A stretch of DNA of 64,000 bases, taken from positions 1,550,001-1,614,000 of the forward strand of contig JAPEIS010000001.1 in assembly GCA_029531795.1 (NCBI GenBank), read 5' to 3'. Below are positions 12,221-24,965 of this stretch, in pieces. This DNA is from Sclerotinia nivalis (Eukaryota; Ascomycota; Leotiomycetes; Helotiales; Sclerotiniaceae). The position numbers were made by a program, and so were the translations under genes. The stretch's first letter is position 1; every line of letters starts with the position of its first letter. The notes beneath the pieces were generated by a model, which ran no database searches, had not been told where the DNA came from, and saw only the letters and a program-made list of their open reading frames with translations.

Positions 12221-13389
12221 TTACAAAGTAAACACCAATTTCTCACCGCTAACCTTGCCCTCCTTCAATGCCTGCATGCCGCCCAAAATTCCCTCGAATC
12301 CTTCTCCATACTTGTTCACACTAACCTTATGAACCTTGAGTTTTCCCTCAGCCAACAGTCCTCTGGAGATCTCCCAAAATTTCACTCCAAACTTGAAGTC
12401 TTCAGGGTTGGCGGGTATGGTGTTGGGTCCGAATGCGAATTGCTCGCCTACGGCTGTGTATGCTAATGTTGATTTGTTTTCGACCTTGGGGTTGAACTTG
12501 TGCACGTTTTCGACGGGGACCGGGAGGAGTGTGCTGTATACGCCGCCGGAGGAGGACATGGCGGATACGGTGATCTCCGTGCTAGTGCCTTCGGAGATAC
12601 AGTCGAAGGCATGTTTGATGCTGTCGTTGGTGTATTCTTTGATATCTTGTGCGCAAGTTGGGGAGTTGTAGTCGAAGACTTTGTCGGCTCCAAGACTTTC
12701 CAAATAGGCAAAGTTGTGGGCGGAAGAGGTGGCGATTACTTGGAGGCCGGAAAGCTTGGCGTATTGGATTGCGAGGGCACCGGTGGCGGTGGATCCACCG
12801 TAGATGAGGACGGGGAATTTCTCAGAGGCGGGAGAGTTGGGGAGCGGTAGTTGGAGGGATTGGTAGAGGCCTTGTCCGACGCTGGGGCATGTGTTAGTTG
12901 TGGTTTTCATGGATGGATGGATGGTGTTTGGTGAGTCTTACGTTGTAATTCCTACACCGAGGGTGGACGCTTCTTCGAAGCTGAGGTTGTCTGGGATCTT
13001 GATTTGGATATCTCCTTTTGCGGTGATGATGTTTGCGAATGCTCCATCGTCGTGGTTAACTTCGTTTCCTCCGTGGCAGACGCCACAAACACGGTCGCCT
13101 TTCTTGAAGTCCTTGGTAACTGCACTTCCTACCTCTTCAACGATACCTGCATAGTCGCATCCGACCTGGCGGGTAGTTGTTAGCACTGCTTGGTGAACAT
13201 AAAGGGATAGCATCGACTTACTCTTGCTCCGTTAGAAGTTAACCATTCAACGTGCTTCCAGTCAGTTGGGTTCAAAGCAACAGCCTTGGTCTTGATCAAG
13301 ATGTAGTCATCTCTGAGTTTTGGGATCGAGGCTTCAGCTGCCTTGGCTTCTCCAGGCTTCTGGACAACGATTGCTGTGTTTGATGGCAT
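12221..13389 (-). CDS. Medium-chain dehydrogenase/reductase, ToxD/LovC-like enoyl reductase family
   Basis: Three exons (13389-13222, 13165-12942, 12881-12221) with introns of 56 and 60 bp encode 350 residues. Introns begin GTAAG and end CCAG, and the frame is continuous: ...SNGAR/VGCDYAG... and ...GVGIT/VGQGLY.... The GroES-like part contains ALNPTDWKH and VGCDYAGIVEEVG. The Rossmann part carries a nucleotide-binding loop VLIYGGSTATG at about 155-165. Catalytic zinc ligands of true alcohol dehydrogenases are absent, so this is an NADPH-dependent quinone or trans-enoyl reductase type. Relatives act beside polyketide synthases (LovC), but no synthase is next to it, so a stand-alone reductase is more likely. 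Substrate unknown. Confidence 0.92.
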
Positions 13390-16223
13390 ATTGAATATTG
13401 GATATTGGATATTGGAGATTTGATAAATATGTTGTTAAAGAGTAAGATGATATGGAGATGTTCAATTGAAATTTTTGAAGGATTTAAAGGCTATTAAGAA
13501 GACCTTGAGGTACACACTACCGGTAGTCTTTACAGCATGATTGATAATCATCATTTTTCAAGAAACAGAGACTGAGCTCATAGAGTGGAGACATTAAAAC
13601 TCTAGGTTCTATTCTTGGACTTGTTAAGGAGGGGACTTGATGCGGGGTGAAGTTTCTTTGGCTGGAAATTCTCGCTTGACATCATTATGCCCGTCCCTAA
13701 CATGGGTTATTCACATAACTAAGTATAATGGGAAAGAAAATACCGTGGTCAAGCTTGGTAAGAAGCATCTAGCATCTCCGGGCGAAAATCATGAGAGAAA
13801 GAAGTCCGAAGAACCCCACTCTATGCGGCGATGTGTTGACAATATACCGTGCGATCCTGCTCTTGGTATTGGGCCGATCCCTGAGCGGACGAATGTTGAA
13901 CCGATTATGCGTGGAATTCCTTCTGTGGCTTGGCTGTGGCTCGTCAGGTTTACTCTCTAGCCACAATAATCTTGCCAATCGTCGAGACAACAGAGGTGGT
14001 CTAATATTGAAGCCGATCAAAGTGACATCGTGTACGCTCGAGACATGACATTCGGGCTCTTGATATTTTCCCGACCTCTGTGCGGATGAATATCATACCG
14101 GTTTTGTCTGACATTTTCGGCGCAACAAGTTATGGCTGTATAGTTTGATCGGGCACAAATCTCTAGCTAGGTACAATTAAGTCGGTCATCAATCAATGAA
14201 GCTACAGAGGCGGTCCAATATTCGTCCCATCGAATTTAAGCTGAACGCCAAAAGCCCAAATCTCTCGAGATTATACGGTACTAGTAGAATCGCGATACCC
14301 GTACCGAAAATACTAATAAGAACCCAAAGTTCACGACCATTATATTCTGAAGACAAAACAAAGCAAAACGACAACAATTTTCAATCTTCAAGGCATGAAA
14401 TATGCGAAGAAATGCGAAGATAAACGCGGTACACAACAAAATAAAACATGATGACTTTTCGGGCTGAGATCAAATGACTGAGCGATTGTTACCCACACAA
14501 GGTACCTACTATACTTAAGTAGGGTATGGGGGTACATAGGTATATCCTTAGATTCATTATCTACTAAACATATACCGAATTTCTTGCGGGTGCGACTGAC
14601 AACTCTCAATTTCTCAAAATAGCGCTCGCTGTACTTTTTGGTTTGCCTCATTGTTTGCAGCATTGTTTGCCTTGAGTCCAACTTAGTACCCGTTGTACTT
14701 TTTGGTTTGCCTCATCCTTTAGCCTCGAACTCATACTTGAGTCTTGACTCGAGACGCCTTCCATAATGCAAGATTGCGGTTTGTGGTTTGTGGTTTGCAT
14801 CATGAAAATGTTAACGAAAGATTTTGGGGTTCTACCAGGTATCTACTTTTTTTACTCGGACAAAAGAAAGATAATATTAGGGCGCGTCGGTACCCGCGGT
14901 TTGTTATACTTGCACATCCTTCAAACGAATCAGAATGTATCTTTCCACTGATACATCACATCTTTGGTTGCCACACCTACCCAATTTTAAGTGTGCACTT
15001 GTGACCAGCCAACCAAACCCATGGCCACGAGAGAGAAACAAAATCGCCCTTATACATCAAGCTAATTGTATAATGTAATTTGATAAAAATCTTTCATCAG
15101 CTTGCCTTCCTCACCTCCCAATGCGAGGGGGGGATGTGTAACCATTGTGTGGCTGCACTGAATGATACTTGTATCAAGAAGCGGTGTAGCCAAAAATTAA
15201 TTCGTACTGTAAAGAAGAAAAACCTCAAATAGTGGAGAAAATAAGATGGCGAAGCCTTGAAGAGTCGAAGGTGTCCGGAACTAATGGAGAGAGAGCCTGA
15301 AATTTTGAACATTGACAACAACAATGGGAATTGAACCCATCACACTGTGAACTATTTTACTTATGAATTAATTTATTCAAAGCAGGCCAGTCCACGCCGT
15401 ACAACCAACCTCGTACAACCAACCTTAGCTATAAAATTCTCAAGTCGTGCCAAAATCCACGCTCCCACAGATCTGCCCTACCGATTCAACTTGGGCCTGT
15501 TAGCTACCTGTCCACTCTGCCTGTGCCTGTACCCGCAACCTCTAGAACTAAAGTGGAAACTTTACCAGTCATCGTGTGTTCCTTTGTCCCATTCGATGAA
15601 ATGCGTGAATGCGCACTTGCATACATAGGCTCTATTGGTATCATCCAATGCGAGAATCTTGTTTCATGAAATCTTGTTGGTCAATGTAAACATCCTTTAA
15701 TCGCTTTTACTTCCATATTTGATTTCCTTTTTAGAAAATGTCATCTTCGAGAATGATCTAATATCAGATGGATGTGAACGTTTGATGTGTGTGGACCTAG
15801 GTATATTTGGGGTGGATAGGGTTTTCGATAAGGATTTTATTTGGGGGATCATCAATCTCAGCGCAGAATACCTGGTTGAATGTCTCAGAATTGGCGAAGG
15901 ATACAAACGACCCAGGGAGATATTCTACGTGTGACCACATCCGAAGCTCTCTTCATACCATACGATACTCTCTCTACCTGACCTACCTATACTTTAAGCT
16001 CACTTCATAATACTATCAAATTGTTGTATTTTTACTTATATTTTCTCAGTCTTCTCGGTTTTTCCTCTTTCCTCTTTTCCGACATCTCTCGTCCCCTCCT
16101 GCCACGCATTTGAACCAGATCCCACTTTGCCAGCCCCCCTCTCAGACTGCTCTCATGCCGAGTACCACACAGCTTCGATGAATTTGACATCTTCATGCCA
16201 TAACAGAAGTTCGAATATCCACA
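13390..16223. other. Intergenic region upstream of the reductase and the giant repeat gene
   Basis: This divergent intergenic stretch holds both promoters. ORFs are short and mostly lack ATG starts. It contains a 22-bp direct repeat (14630 and 14694), a GGTTTGT cluster near 14777, an isolated tRNA-like T-arm on the minus strand (15340-15324), and two diverged copies of an ACAGAGG(T/C)GGTC(T/C)AATATT motif near 13990 and 14205. Pyrimidine-rich sequence at 16040-16110 is probably the leader of the giant gene. No gene is supported. Confidence 0.5.
14630..14715. repeat. 22-bp direct repeat, two identical copies 64 bp apart
   Basis: Identical 22-bp copies, beginning TGTACTTTTTGG, occupy 14630-14651 and 14694-14715. 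Between them lies a degenerate GTTTGC repeat. It is noncoding. Confidence 0.8.
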
Positions 16224-16403
16224 ATGGCAGCGGTCAAGGTTTTGTCCTACGGAAGCGATTGCCTAGGGAGCGATTGTGGATCGACTACGACGTTTCCTTG
16301 GACGATTGGGTGGGATGAGGGGGATATTCGCATACGGTTAAGATTTATCGCGAGAGCTTGGGAGGCATCGCGAATACATAAGGATGTGTATCATTCAGGA
16401 TTG
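16224..16403 (+). other. Candidate upstream exon of the giant repeat gene (frame does not join cleanly)
   Basis: An ATG in good context (CACAATGGC) opens 60 codons with protein-like composition, ending DVYHSGL before a plausible donor GTATGC at 16404. The obvious acceptor is the AG at 16499-16500, but joining it in phase 0 leads to a stop; the frame that continues into the main ORF needs one leftover base. A second frame here (LWIDYDVSLDDWVG, 16274-16315) also looks coding. Either the model is missing a small exon, the upstream segment is a separate leader ORF, or there is a frame error. Confidence 0.35.
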
Positions 16404-16511
16404 GTATGCATACAATAATTTTTCTGTGGTTTTAATCCTATGTCTGCTACTAGCTTGGGCTGGCGCAAAACAAATTGTAGTTCTGGTTTGATGTTTTGAG
16501 GATTCAATGCA

Positions 16512-19500
16512 ATGGTCGCGAGCACTTGGGACGAGATCGGGAATAATCCGGGAGCAATACATATATTGGAATTCGATCAGTCATGGAGGGATTATTTGAG
16601 CCTCTCCGGTCATGCTGTATATGCAGTAGCGACTTCATTTTTTGCAGAGGTGATTTAGGCTCTGTGACATAGAGATCTAACAATGTTCGCAGGACACATC
16701 CCCCCATTCGATAGATGCGCGGTCTCGCAGACGAATACAAGAAAGGTTGAAAACCGCAGATTTATTACCAAGATGGCAATGTTATATGTCTGCACAAAGC
16801 AACGAAGACAGTATAACCGACCTACACGACACCGATTCGCTCGCCAAATCCCGAGCGCAAGACTATACCAACCATCCCGCTACCCCTAGAATTTCGCGAG
16901 ACAGAAGACGTGAGCCTTCACAATTTGACGATCCTACGTTAAGTCCTTCTATCGATTTTAGTTCTCAAGATGGATTCAAGGTTGCTGCGAAGAAAAAGAA
17001 TAAAGTTAAAAATAATGCGCCTGTAGCCAAATCAAAGGAAGATGATGGAGATGATGGAGATGATGGAACGAAGAAAAACGAGGATGACGGTAATAATGGT
17101 GACAAAGGGCATGGCGCAGGCGGTGATTCTGGTGCTAATGGAGGTGATTCCGGGAATGGATGGGACGACAAAAAAGAGGATGACAAAAGGGAAGATGAGA
17201 AGAAAGAAGAGGAGAAGAAAGAGGAAGAGAAACCCGTTGAGCCACCCGCCGAAGACTTACCGGACAGCTTCACTGTAACGACCAAGAGAGACAAGAAGAA
17301 GAAGAAGGGAAGATTTGCCGAGCCGGAACCGGAACCAGAGCCAGTCCCACCTCCGCCGCCTCCCGCCCCCGAGATAAAAGTCGCCGAGACATTCGATGAC
17401 ATTAAATTGGATGATGGACCTAAGCTCAATCTCAATCCGGATACTGGCGGCAGTACCGCAAGCCCAAAATTACCTGGTGTTCTTGGTGGATGGGGTAGTA
17501 GCTGGATTACTGGCACAGTTTCGAAATGGGGAATTGGGAGCGCAACCAGCGCAAGAACTCCATCTCCAGTAAATAAATCCGCGGAGGAGACCAAAAACCC
17601 TTGGAGTAATGATCGTGGTAAGCCCGAACATCAAAACCTAGGATTTACATTTGGCGCCCTTGAACAGGATGAAACTAAACGCAGCTTAGCAAATTCCCGG
17701 AAAATGGAAACAAAACCTGACCCGAAACCTGAACCAAAGCCTGAACCAAAGCCTGACCCGAGACCTGAATCGATACCAGAAGAAGATAATGGACTTGGCA
17801 TTGGTCTTTCCAAAAAGGAAAAGAAGAAGAAGAAAGGCACTGTAGCATCAGCGATAGACATGTTTGAAGTGGCCCCAAAAGAAGAACCAAAAATGGAACC
17901 TCCGAAACCCATTGATATTCCTGCCCTGGACGACGCTTGGGGTGCTTGGGGAGCTACAAGCAAAAAGATGAAAGGTAAAGCAGCCAATGAAACCCCTAAA
18001 GTCAATGAAACTCCAAAAGTGGAAGCCGTAGTCGAGCCCGTTGTTGAAAAGAAACCACCCACTCCTCCTCCTGAATCTGCTCCTGAGCCTGTCCCTGTGG
18101 AAGATATCTGGAACATTGGAACAACCTCCAAGAAAAACAAAAAGAAAAAGGAAAAGCTTGCTGAACAATCAAAACCAGAAGAGTCACCTCCACCGGATCC
18201 CGAACCCGATCCCGAACCGAAAAAGGAGGAGGAACCCATTTCCGTTTGGGGTAATGCTAAATCGGGTAAGAAAAAGAAGGGGAAGAATGCCATTATTGAC
18301 GAACCGCCAAAAGTAGAAGAACCACCACCAGTCGTAGAACCACCTGAGCCCGAGCCTGTTGTTGAGGAAAAGGTTGAAGAAGATTTCGGTTGGGGATGGG
18401 GACTTTCTAAAAAAGAGAAAAAGAAGAAGAAAGGAGCTGTAGAAGAGCCAACCCCTCCCCCAGAGCCAGAAAAAGAGCCCGATCCAGTAATTGAACCCGA
18501 AAAAGATCCCGAGCCCGAGCCCGAGCCTGAGCCACCGGAACCAATCTCAAATAATAAATTGTCCAAGAAGGAAAAGAAAAGGAAAGGTAAGAACATTGTT
18601 ATAGAACCTGAAGTTGTGAAGCCACCAACACCATCACCACCTGAACCTGAACCGGAGCCGGAGCCGGATTTTGAACCTGAACGTGAAGAAGATGCCAATG
18701 TATGGGACTCATGGGGACTCAGTAGTTCCACAAAGGACAGGAAAAAGCAATCCAAGGATGTGATTCTACCAACTGCTCCAGCGAACGGTGGTTTTGATTG
18801 GGGATTTGATGACAAAGTGAAAGATGAGCCAGCTGAAGAAGGATTCATGGATCCAGAACCAGAACCAGCCTCAAAATCCGTGGAATCTGTGGGTATCTGG
18901 GGTGCTCTTACCTCTAGCAAAAAGAAGGACAAAACCTCGAGCAAAGATAGAGATAAGCCCTCTATCAAGGACAAGGATAGGAAGAAAGGTAAAAGGAGTG
19001 CCGAGGAGCCCAAAGTGATTGAGGACTTTGATGAACCTATACCTGCACCGGCTCCTGACCCACCTCCAGCTGTTATGGATGATTTTGATTGGGGTTTTAC
19101 TACTACTTCAAAGAGAGACAAGAAGAAGGGGAGCAGAAACAGGGAATTCACTCCTGAACCTGAGAGTAAGCCGATTATGGAAGCAATTGAGCCTGCAGAT
19201 AATAACGACAGCTGGATGAATTGGGGACAAAACACCAAAAAGAACGAGGAGCCTTTACTTCCTGTTGATGACTATGAAGAGCCCATGTCACCTCCGCCCG
19301 TACCAGATGCTCCCCCTGCCGTTGATGATTTCATGGGATGGGGTTTGTCTTCGAAAGAAAAGAGGAAGAAAAAGAACCTTGCCGAAGAACCTCCAAAACC
19401 TGAGCCTATCAAGGAACCCAAATTTGATGACTTTTTCAGTCCGATTTCTTCCAAGCCAGTTGTTAAGCTTAACAAGAAAGAACAGAAGGAAGCCGACAGA

Positions 19501-22500
19501 GCTAAAAGGAAGGCAGAAAAGGAAGAAGCTGAAAGGAAATTGGCAGAGGAGGCAGAGGAGGCAGCTAGGTTGGAAGCCGAGGAACAGGAAAGGTTTGAAG
19601 CGGAGGAAAGGGAAAGGTTTGAAGCCGAAGAACGAGAAAGAGTTGAAGCCGAGGAACGGGAAAGGCTTGAAGCCGAAGAACGAGAAAGAGTTGAAGCCGA
19701 GGAACGGGAAAGGTTTGAAGCGGAGGAACGAGAAAGGATTGAAGCCGAAGAGAAAGCTAAGGCAGAAGCTGAAGCCGAATCAGAATCGGAATCTGAGCCA
19801 GAGCCTCCCAAGAACGATTGGAGCTCAATATGGGGTCTAGCCTCGGGCAGCAAACAAAAGAAAAAGAGCGACAAGAAGAGCAAGAAAAAGGCTATCCTCG
19901 AAATTGAAGCTCCACCTCCAGCTCCAACTCCACCAGTGGAGACGCCAGTGGAGCCGCCAGCAGAGCATGAGACAGATAATTTGTGGGGTTTTGGATCCAC
20001 ATCGAAGAAATCAAAACCCAAGGAGAAAGAAGCTCCTCCTGTCAAACTCAGCAAAAAGGAACAAAGAGACGCTGATAAGGCAGCCGAAAGAGCTAGAAAG
20101 AAGACTGAAAAAGAAGAGGCCGAAGCGAAAGCTGCAGAAGAGGCAGCCAGATTGGAAGCCGAAGAACAAGCAAGACTCGACGCTGAGGAGCAAGAACGAA
20201 CTGAAGCCGAGGAACAAGCAAGGGCCGAGGCTGAGGCTTTGGAGGCCGAAGAGCAAGCTAGAATTGAAGCTGAAGCTACTGAAGCAGAAGCCAAAAGATT
20301 AGCCGAAGAGGCTGAAGCAGCTAAACCCAAAATGAAATTGTCAAAGAAACACCAAAAAGAAGCCGATCGATTAGCTAGGAAGAAAGCCGAAGAGGAAGCC
20401 GCCGCAAAAGAGGCAGAGGAACAAGCTCTTAGGGAAGCGGAGGAGGAAGCCGCAAGAGAGGAAGAGGAACGTTTAAGAGAAGAAGAAGAACGAGCGAGAG
20501 AGGAAGAGGAGGAACGTGAAAGAGAGGAAGAGGAACGAGTGAGAGAGGAAGAAGAGGAGCGTATAAGAGAGGAAGAGGAGCGTGCTAAAATGGAAAAAGA
20601 GCGTGCCAATAGAGAAGCGGAAGAGAAAGCTGCCAGAGAACAAGCTGAAGCTGCTAAAAGGGCCAGAAAGGAATCTAAGTTAAGCAAGGGTAAGAAGTCT
20701 AAACACAGCAAGGAACCAGAACCTATCCCTCCACCACCACCATCACCACCAATACCGACCAAAGCTCCAACTCCAGAACCAGATGAAGACCTAGAACCAA
20801 CCCAGGAAGAAGTGGACGAAATACTTGCTTTAGGAAATCGCACAAAGCCAGCGTCGCAAGCCTTTAGTTTTTGGGGAGCTCCAAAAAAATCACCAGTAAT
20901 AGAGAAGCCATCACCAAACAAGGATATTGAATTTGGTAAGACTAATCTTACCGAGGCACCCACCAAGGATCTCATGGCTTGGGGCACGGGACCAGATGAG
21001 ATTGCGATTGCTGACAAAGCGACACGTCCAGGAACCGCTTCTAAGAACAAGGACACGACATCTAAATGGCCACCACCCTCCATAAAATCAAGCTTATTAA
21101 AGAAACCACTTGGAGGAACAGTAGCTGATAGGTTAAGAGCATTTGAAGCAAATAAAGCCCCTGAAGAGCTCGATGAGCCTGATGAGCCTGAAGAGGTAGA
21201 GGAATATTTTCCAGCACCTTCTCCTCCTCCGCCTCCACCTCCACCTGCTGTGCAGCCTGTGCCGACTAAGGAAGAAAGGAGAAAATTAAAATCATCCAGA
21301 AGAGACAAGGAAAGGTTTGAAGATCCAGAAGTATTTCCTGGTGCAGTCCCGGGATCTGCTTACGACGACGAAATTATTGATATTGTTGAGATGCCAATTC
21401 AAAAGAAGAACAAGAATAAATCTAGTAAGATCAAGGAATCTTCTAGAGCTCCACCTATACCTGTTGAACCACCCACACCACCTCCTGAGTTAGAACCGGA
21501 CTTGGAACCGGATTCAGATCACAAATCCTCCAAAAAAGAACGACCTCGAGTTGTTCGTGATGGATCTTCTTGGGGAGCCTGGGGAGCAGAGCCTCGTAAG
21601 GAAGAAAGAGAAAAAAGATCATCCAGAGACCGTGAACCTAGATTTGATGAGCCTCCGATCATGAAAGAGGAGAGGAGATCCGCGAGAGAATCCGAGCATA
21701 GGCACTCTAAATCCAGAAGATCATCTACCAGAGAGGAGAAAACTTCTTCATCGAAGGACTCATCTTCAGATAAAGCAGACAAGTCATCAAAGGCGGACAA
21801 TAGACCACCGGTTTCTAGAGGAATATCAAATATGTTTGGGCCTCCTACACCACTATCAAGGTCTAATTCAAAGTCTGAAAAACGACCGAGTGTAAGTAGA
21901 ACAAGCTCACGCCGGCAATCCGTCAACATGGACAGTTCCAGTTACCCAACCCCACTTCCTGATGATTCTCGTGATCCTCCTATAATGCCCGCAAAAGCTG
22001 CGAAAATGTTTGGTATTGATGTTCCTGGCAAGCTTTCAAGAAGCAAGTCCGAAAAGACCAGGCCATCACGTGGTACGTAACTCCATAAAGGTATCATAAT
22101 TCTTACCCATGCTAACACCAATTATGAAGATGATGACGTGATTGATGGTGACGTGGCAGATCCTATCCGTCATAGGTCTAGTCGTGATAGAAAAGGAAAG
22201 CCAAAAGTAGCTGATGACTCAATGTTTGGTGGGCAAGCGCCACCATTTGTCCCTATGCCTCCGCCGCCCATGGATATACCAATTCGAAGGAAGACTACGC
22301 CTACCACGGACTGGGGCGCTAATGCCAGGACATATCAACAAAGGCGCCAAGAGGATGATATTGTTATGGTAGACCCAGGCCCGTCGGAAAACCCAGGAGC
22401 ACCTGGACTTAAACGAACCGATCCAAGCGCTCGCAAACCCGGTTTGGGTGGCATGTTTGGAGGCGTTTTCGGGAAAAAAGATAAAGAAAAGGATCGCCCA

Positions 22501-23478
22501 GACCTTAAACGTCGAAGTACTGCCCCAGCTGAAGATGCGAGTCGTGCATATAGACGGGATGATCGAAAGACTAGAAGATCTTCTAGAGATGCAGGCCCCG
22601 AAATCGATGTCACCATGACAGGTGCCGTTTCCGAAGAAGATCAAGAGGCAAGAAGAGCAGCTCGACGTGCACGAAGGGCTGAACGTGAAGCCGGCCAACG
22701 AGGTGGGGAAGATGCACGAGCGACCAAGGAGGAGGCAAGAAGGGATCGTCAACGTAGGGAAGAAGAAGACGAACGTGAAGCACGAAGAGCAGCCAAGCGA
22801 GAGAAGAGGCGTGCTGCAGAGGCTGCTGAACGTCGAGTCGAAGAGGAAAGGGAAGCAAAAGAGGTCGAACGTGCTGAACGCCGAAGAGCCAGAAAAGAAA
22901 GAGAAGCTGCACAAACAGATGGCGAGCCACGTGGAGAAGATCCATCGCGTTCTAAACGCAGACGCAGTCACAAAGATGGCGATGATGATGAAGCTCGTCG
23001 ACGAAGACGTGAAGATCGAGTAAAGTCATCAGATCCTCGGAAATCAAGTCGCAAATCTGCACCAGCTCCAGAGCCAGAATTTCTTCCAGCCGATGGTCCC
23101 GTCTACAGTCGTTCAACACCTAAAACTCCAGCTTGGCCTCATAATGGTACAGACTCTTGGGTGAGAGAAAACTCGGATGCACCCCCTCCACCAAATTTCC
23201 CTAAAAAAGAAGCATCTCCTGTTGATGACACCGTCGGTGGAGAAGCTGAGAGAAAAAGAATGAGGAAAACGAGGCCAGGGGGAAATGACGATGATAAACG
23301 ACGAAGACGGGATGAAAGGAGACGTGAAAAGGAGATAGAGAAACCTACAAGAAGCTCAGAAGGCAGTCAAGAGGATGCTTTACGAGAAAATCAAAGAGAC
23401 TCTGGTTTCGAGACGTCTCGGGCGCCAAGTGCTTCTGGTGGTCTCTTCGGTCGTTGGAAGAGATATGGTGGGTTCTAA
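16512..23478 (+). CDS. Giant disordered W-G/Lys-block repeat and coiled-coil protein, function unknown
   Basis: From the ATG at 16512, three exons (16512-16649, 16693-22072, 22130-23478) join in frame through introns of 43 and 57 bp and encode 2,288 residues. The first ~100 residues are ordinary protein (WRDYLSLSGHAVYAVATSFF). Then follows an Asp/Gly/Lys-rich segment and at least 14 diverged units, each a Trp-Gly dyad, a Ser-Lys-Lys-x-Lys-Lys-Lys-Lys basic block and a Pro-Glu-Pro-Glu spacer (for example FGWGWGLSKKEKKKKKG). Three Glu/Ala/Arg coiled-coil blocks lie at about residues 970-1380, one built of perfect octapeptides. The tail is Arg/Ser/Glu-rich, with another Arg/Glu helix and the end GLFGRWKRYGGF. 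Large repetitive disordered proteins of this general style include fungal septal and Woronin-body tethers and 'involucrin repeat' proteins, but I cannot assign it. The true start may be upstream. Confidence 0.85.
19577..19750 (+). repeat. 24-bp tandem repeat inside the giant gene (octapeptide RFEAEERE)
   Basis: About seven copies of a 24-bp unit encode (R/K)(F/V/L/I)EAEERE-like octapeptides. Copies differ mainly at the codon for the hydrophobic residue (F, V, L, I), so the helix heptad-like pattern is retained while DNA drifts. Such an array is prone to copy-number change. Confidence 0.85.
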
Positions 23479-24965
23479 TGAAATGGAATGATTTTTATAA
23501 CGAAATGAAAAACGAAGATATGACCTACGATGTGATTCTGGTCATGGAATTGGGTAGTACGAGCGTATGTATTTTTGATTTTGTTCTCATGTTTTGATTT
23601 TTGTCATTATAGCGAGCGAAGAGGCTTTGGAAAGACTTGATTGCCAGGGGAATCCACCCGGTGTTATCGTTGCAGAGATGGTCTCGTCGTTCTCTTCTAC
23701 TGTATACCCTTACTATGTTATTTTAATGTTATATACCGCACGGAGCAAAGTACTGTAAACGTTAAGCTCGAAGATTACCAATCTACTTTTAGATGCCCTA
23801 CTTATTCAAGGGGCATTTCACCTCTCTAAGTTCATTGTCCATGCTGGGAATTTAACCGCAACACTCAACCCTCAAATTACAAACTTCAAATCCCTATGCA
23901 TTCACGTCCAAACGTCGCGATAAACAACAGCGCATTTTAATCTAAGAGAAAGAAGTATATCTCACGATATCTGATCTATACATTCTCTCAAATCTATACA
24001 TCACCTGGTGTGATTCAATAATACTGCCTTGTCTACCCAAAATAAGGTTACTGTACAAGTAAAGCACCTGCCAAAGTCAAGTAAAAGGGAACAATTGCTG
24101 AATGTAGTAATCAAAACTCGAGGGTGGGGCCAATCGGCACGGAATGTCGGGGTTGCCAATGTACGCTTAACCAGCTTAGGTTATTTTATCCTTTCGAACT
24201 GTTGGAATACAGAGCTTGTGAGTGGTTATGAATGGTTGATATTGGTTGTATGGCTCTATGGCTGAATGCAGAGACCCAAGTAGATAGGAAGTCTTATCGA
24301 TTGGAAGGGTCACTAGGTCATATTTCTTGGAGATATGATACCTGATACATGATACCACGATATGGGCGTTTCCTTGTATAGTTTGTACGCAGTCCATGTA
24401 TGTGGTACGTAGGGGAACGGATGTGAGTGGAGAAAGCTGCACACCACTTCTTCTTTTATCTCGTCCACTTGGATCGGGATTCGCAATCTGGCTATGATGA
24501 TTCCTTCCTCTATCGCGATTTCCTTTCCCTATTTGAGATGGCTAGCTCGATGACCGGGTTGGTATGCTTCTGCGGTACTGAGGGTTGTCGGGAAGACGCT
24601 TGTGTTTATATCTGAAGCAGGTCCACGTTTTCAAAGTTCTGTGTAGCTTTAATACTGAAATTCAAGGTATAATCACCTCCTCCACATTCCTTCCTTTGAT
24701 CCATTAAGAACCTTTCCACAATATGATATAGCATATTTGTATCGCATTTGTTGTCCATTTGCCGTACATTCCGTGGATTGACAGCCTTTTCTATCAAGTA
24801 TACTTTGAGACCGAACTACTTTTACTCAATTAATAGATATTTGCACTTCCATCTATCATACATCCTAAAGGGCACGACGAGATTCATCTACATCATTTCC
24901 TTTCACGGCATATCGCACAACGAAACCGAAAGCTTGGCACTTATTGGTGTTCCCAAAGCGACGCA
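23479..24965. other. Intergenic region between the giant gene and the DUF3445 gene
   Basis: Two genes on the same strand flank this stretch, so it holds the 3' UTR of the first and promoter of the second. ORFs are short and unsupported. No repeats or RNA genes were recognised. Confidence 0.5.

Noticed and set aside
17631..21308. Long minus-strand frames (535 and 678 codons) across the giant gene
   Set aside because: They are mirror frames of Lys/Glu/Pro-rich coding repeats, give Ser/Phe-rich low-complexity products and lack their own start context.
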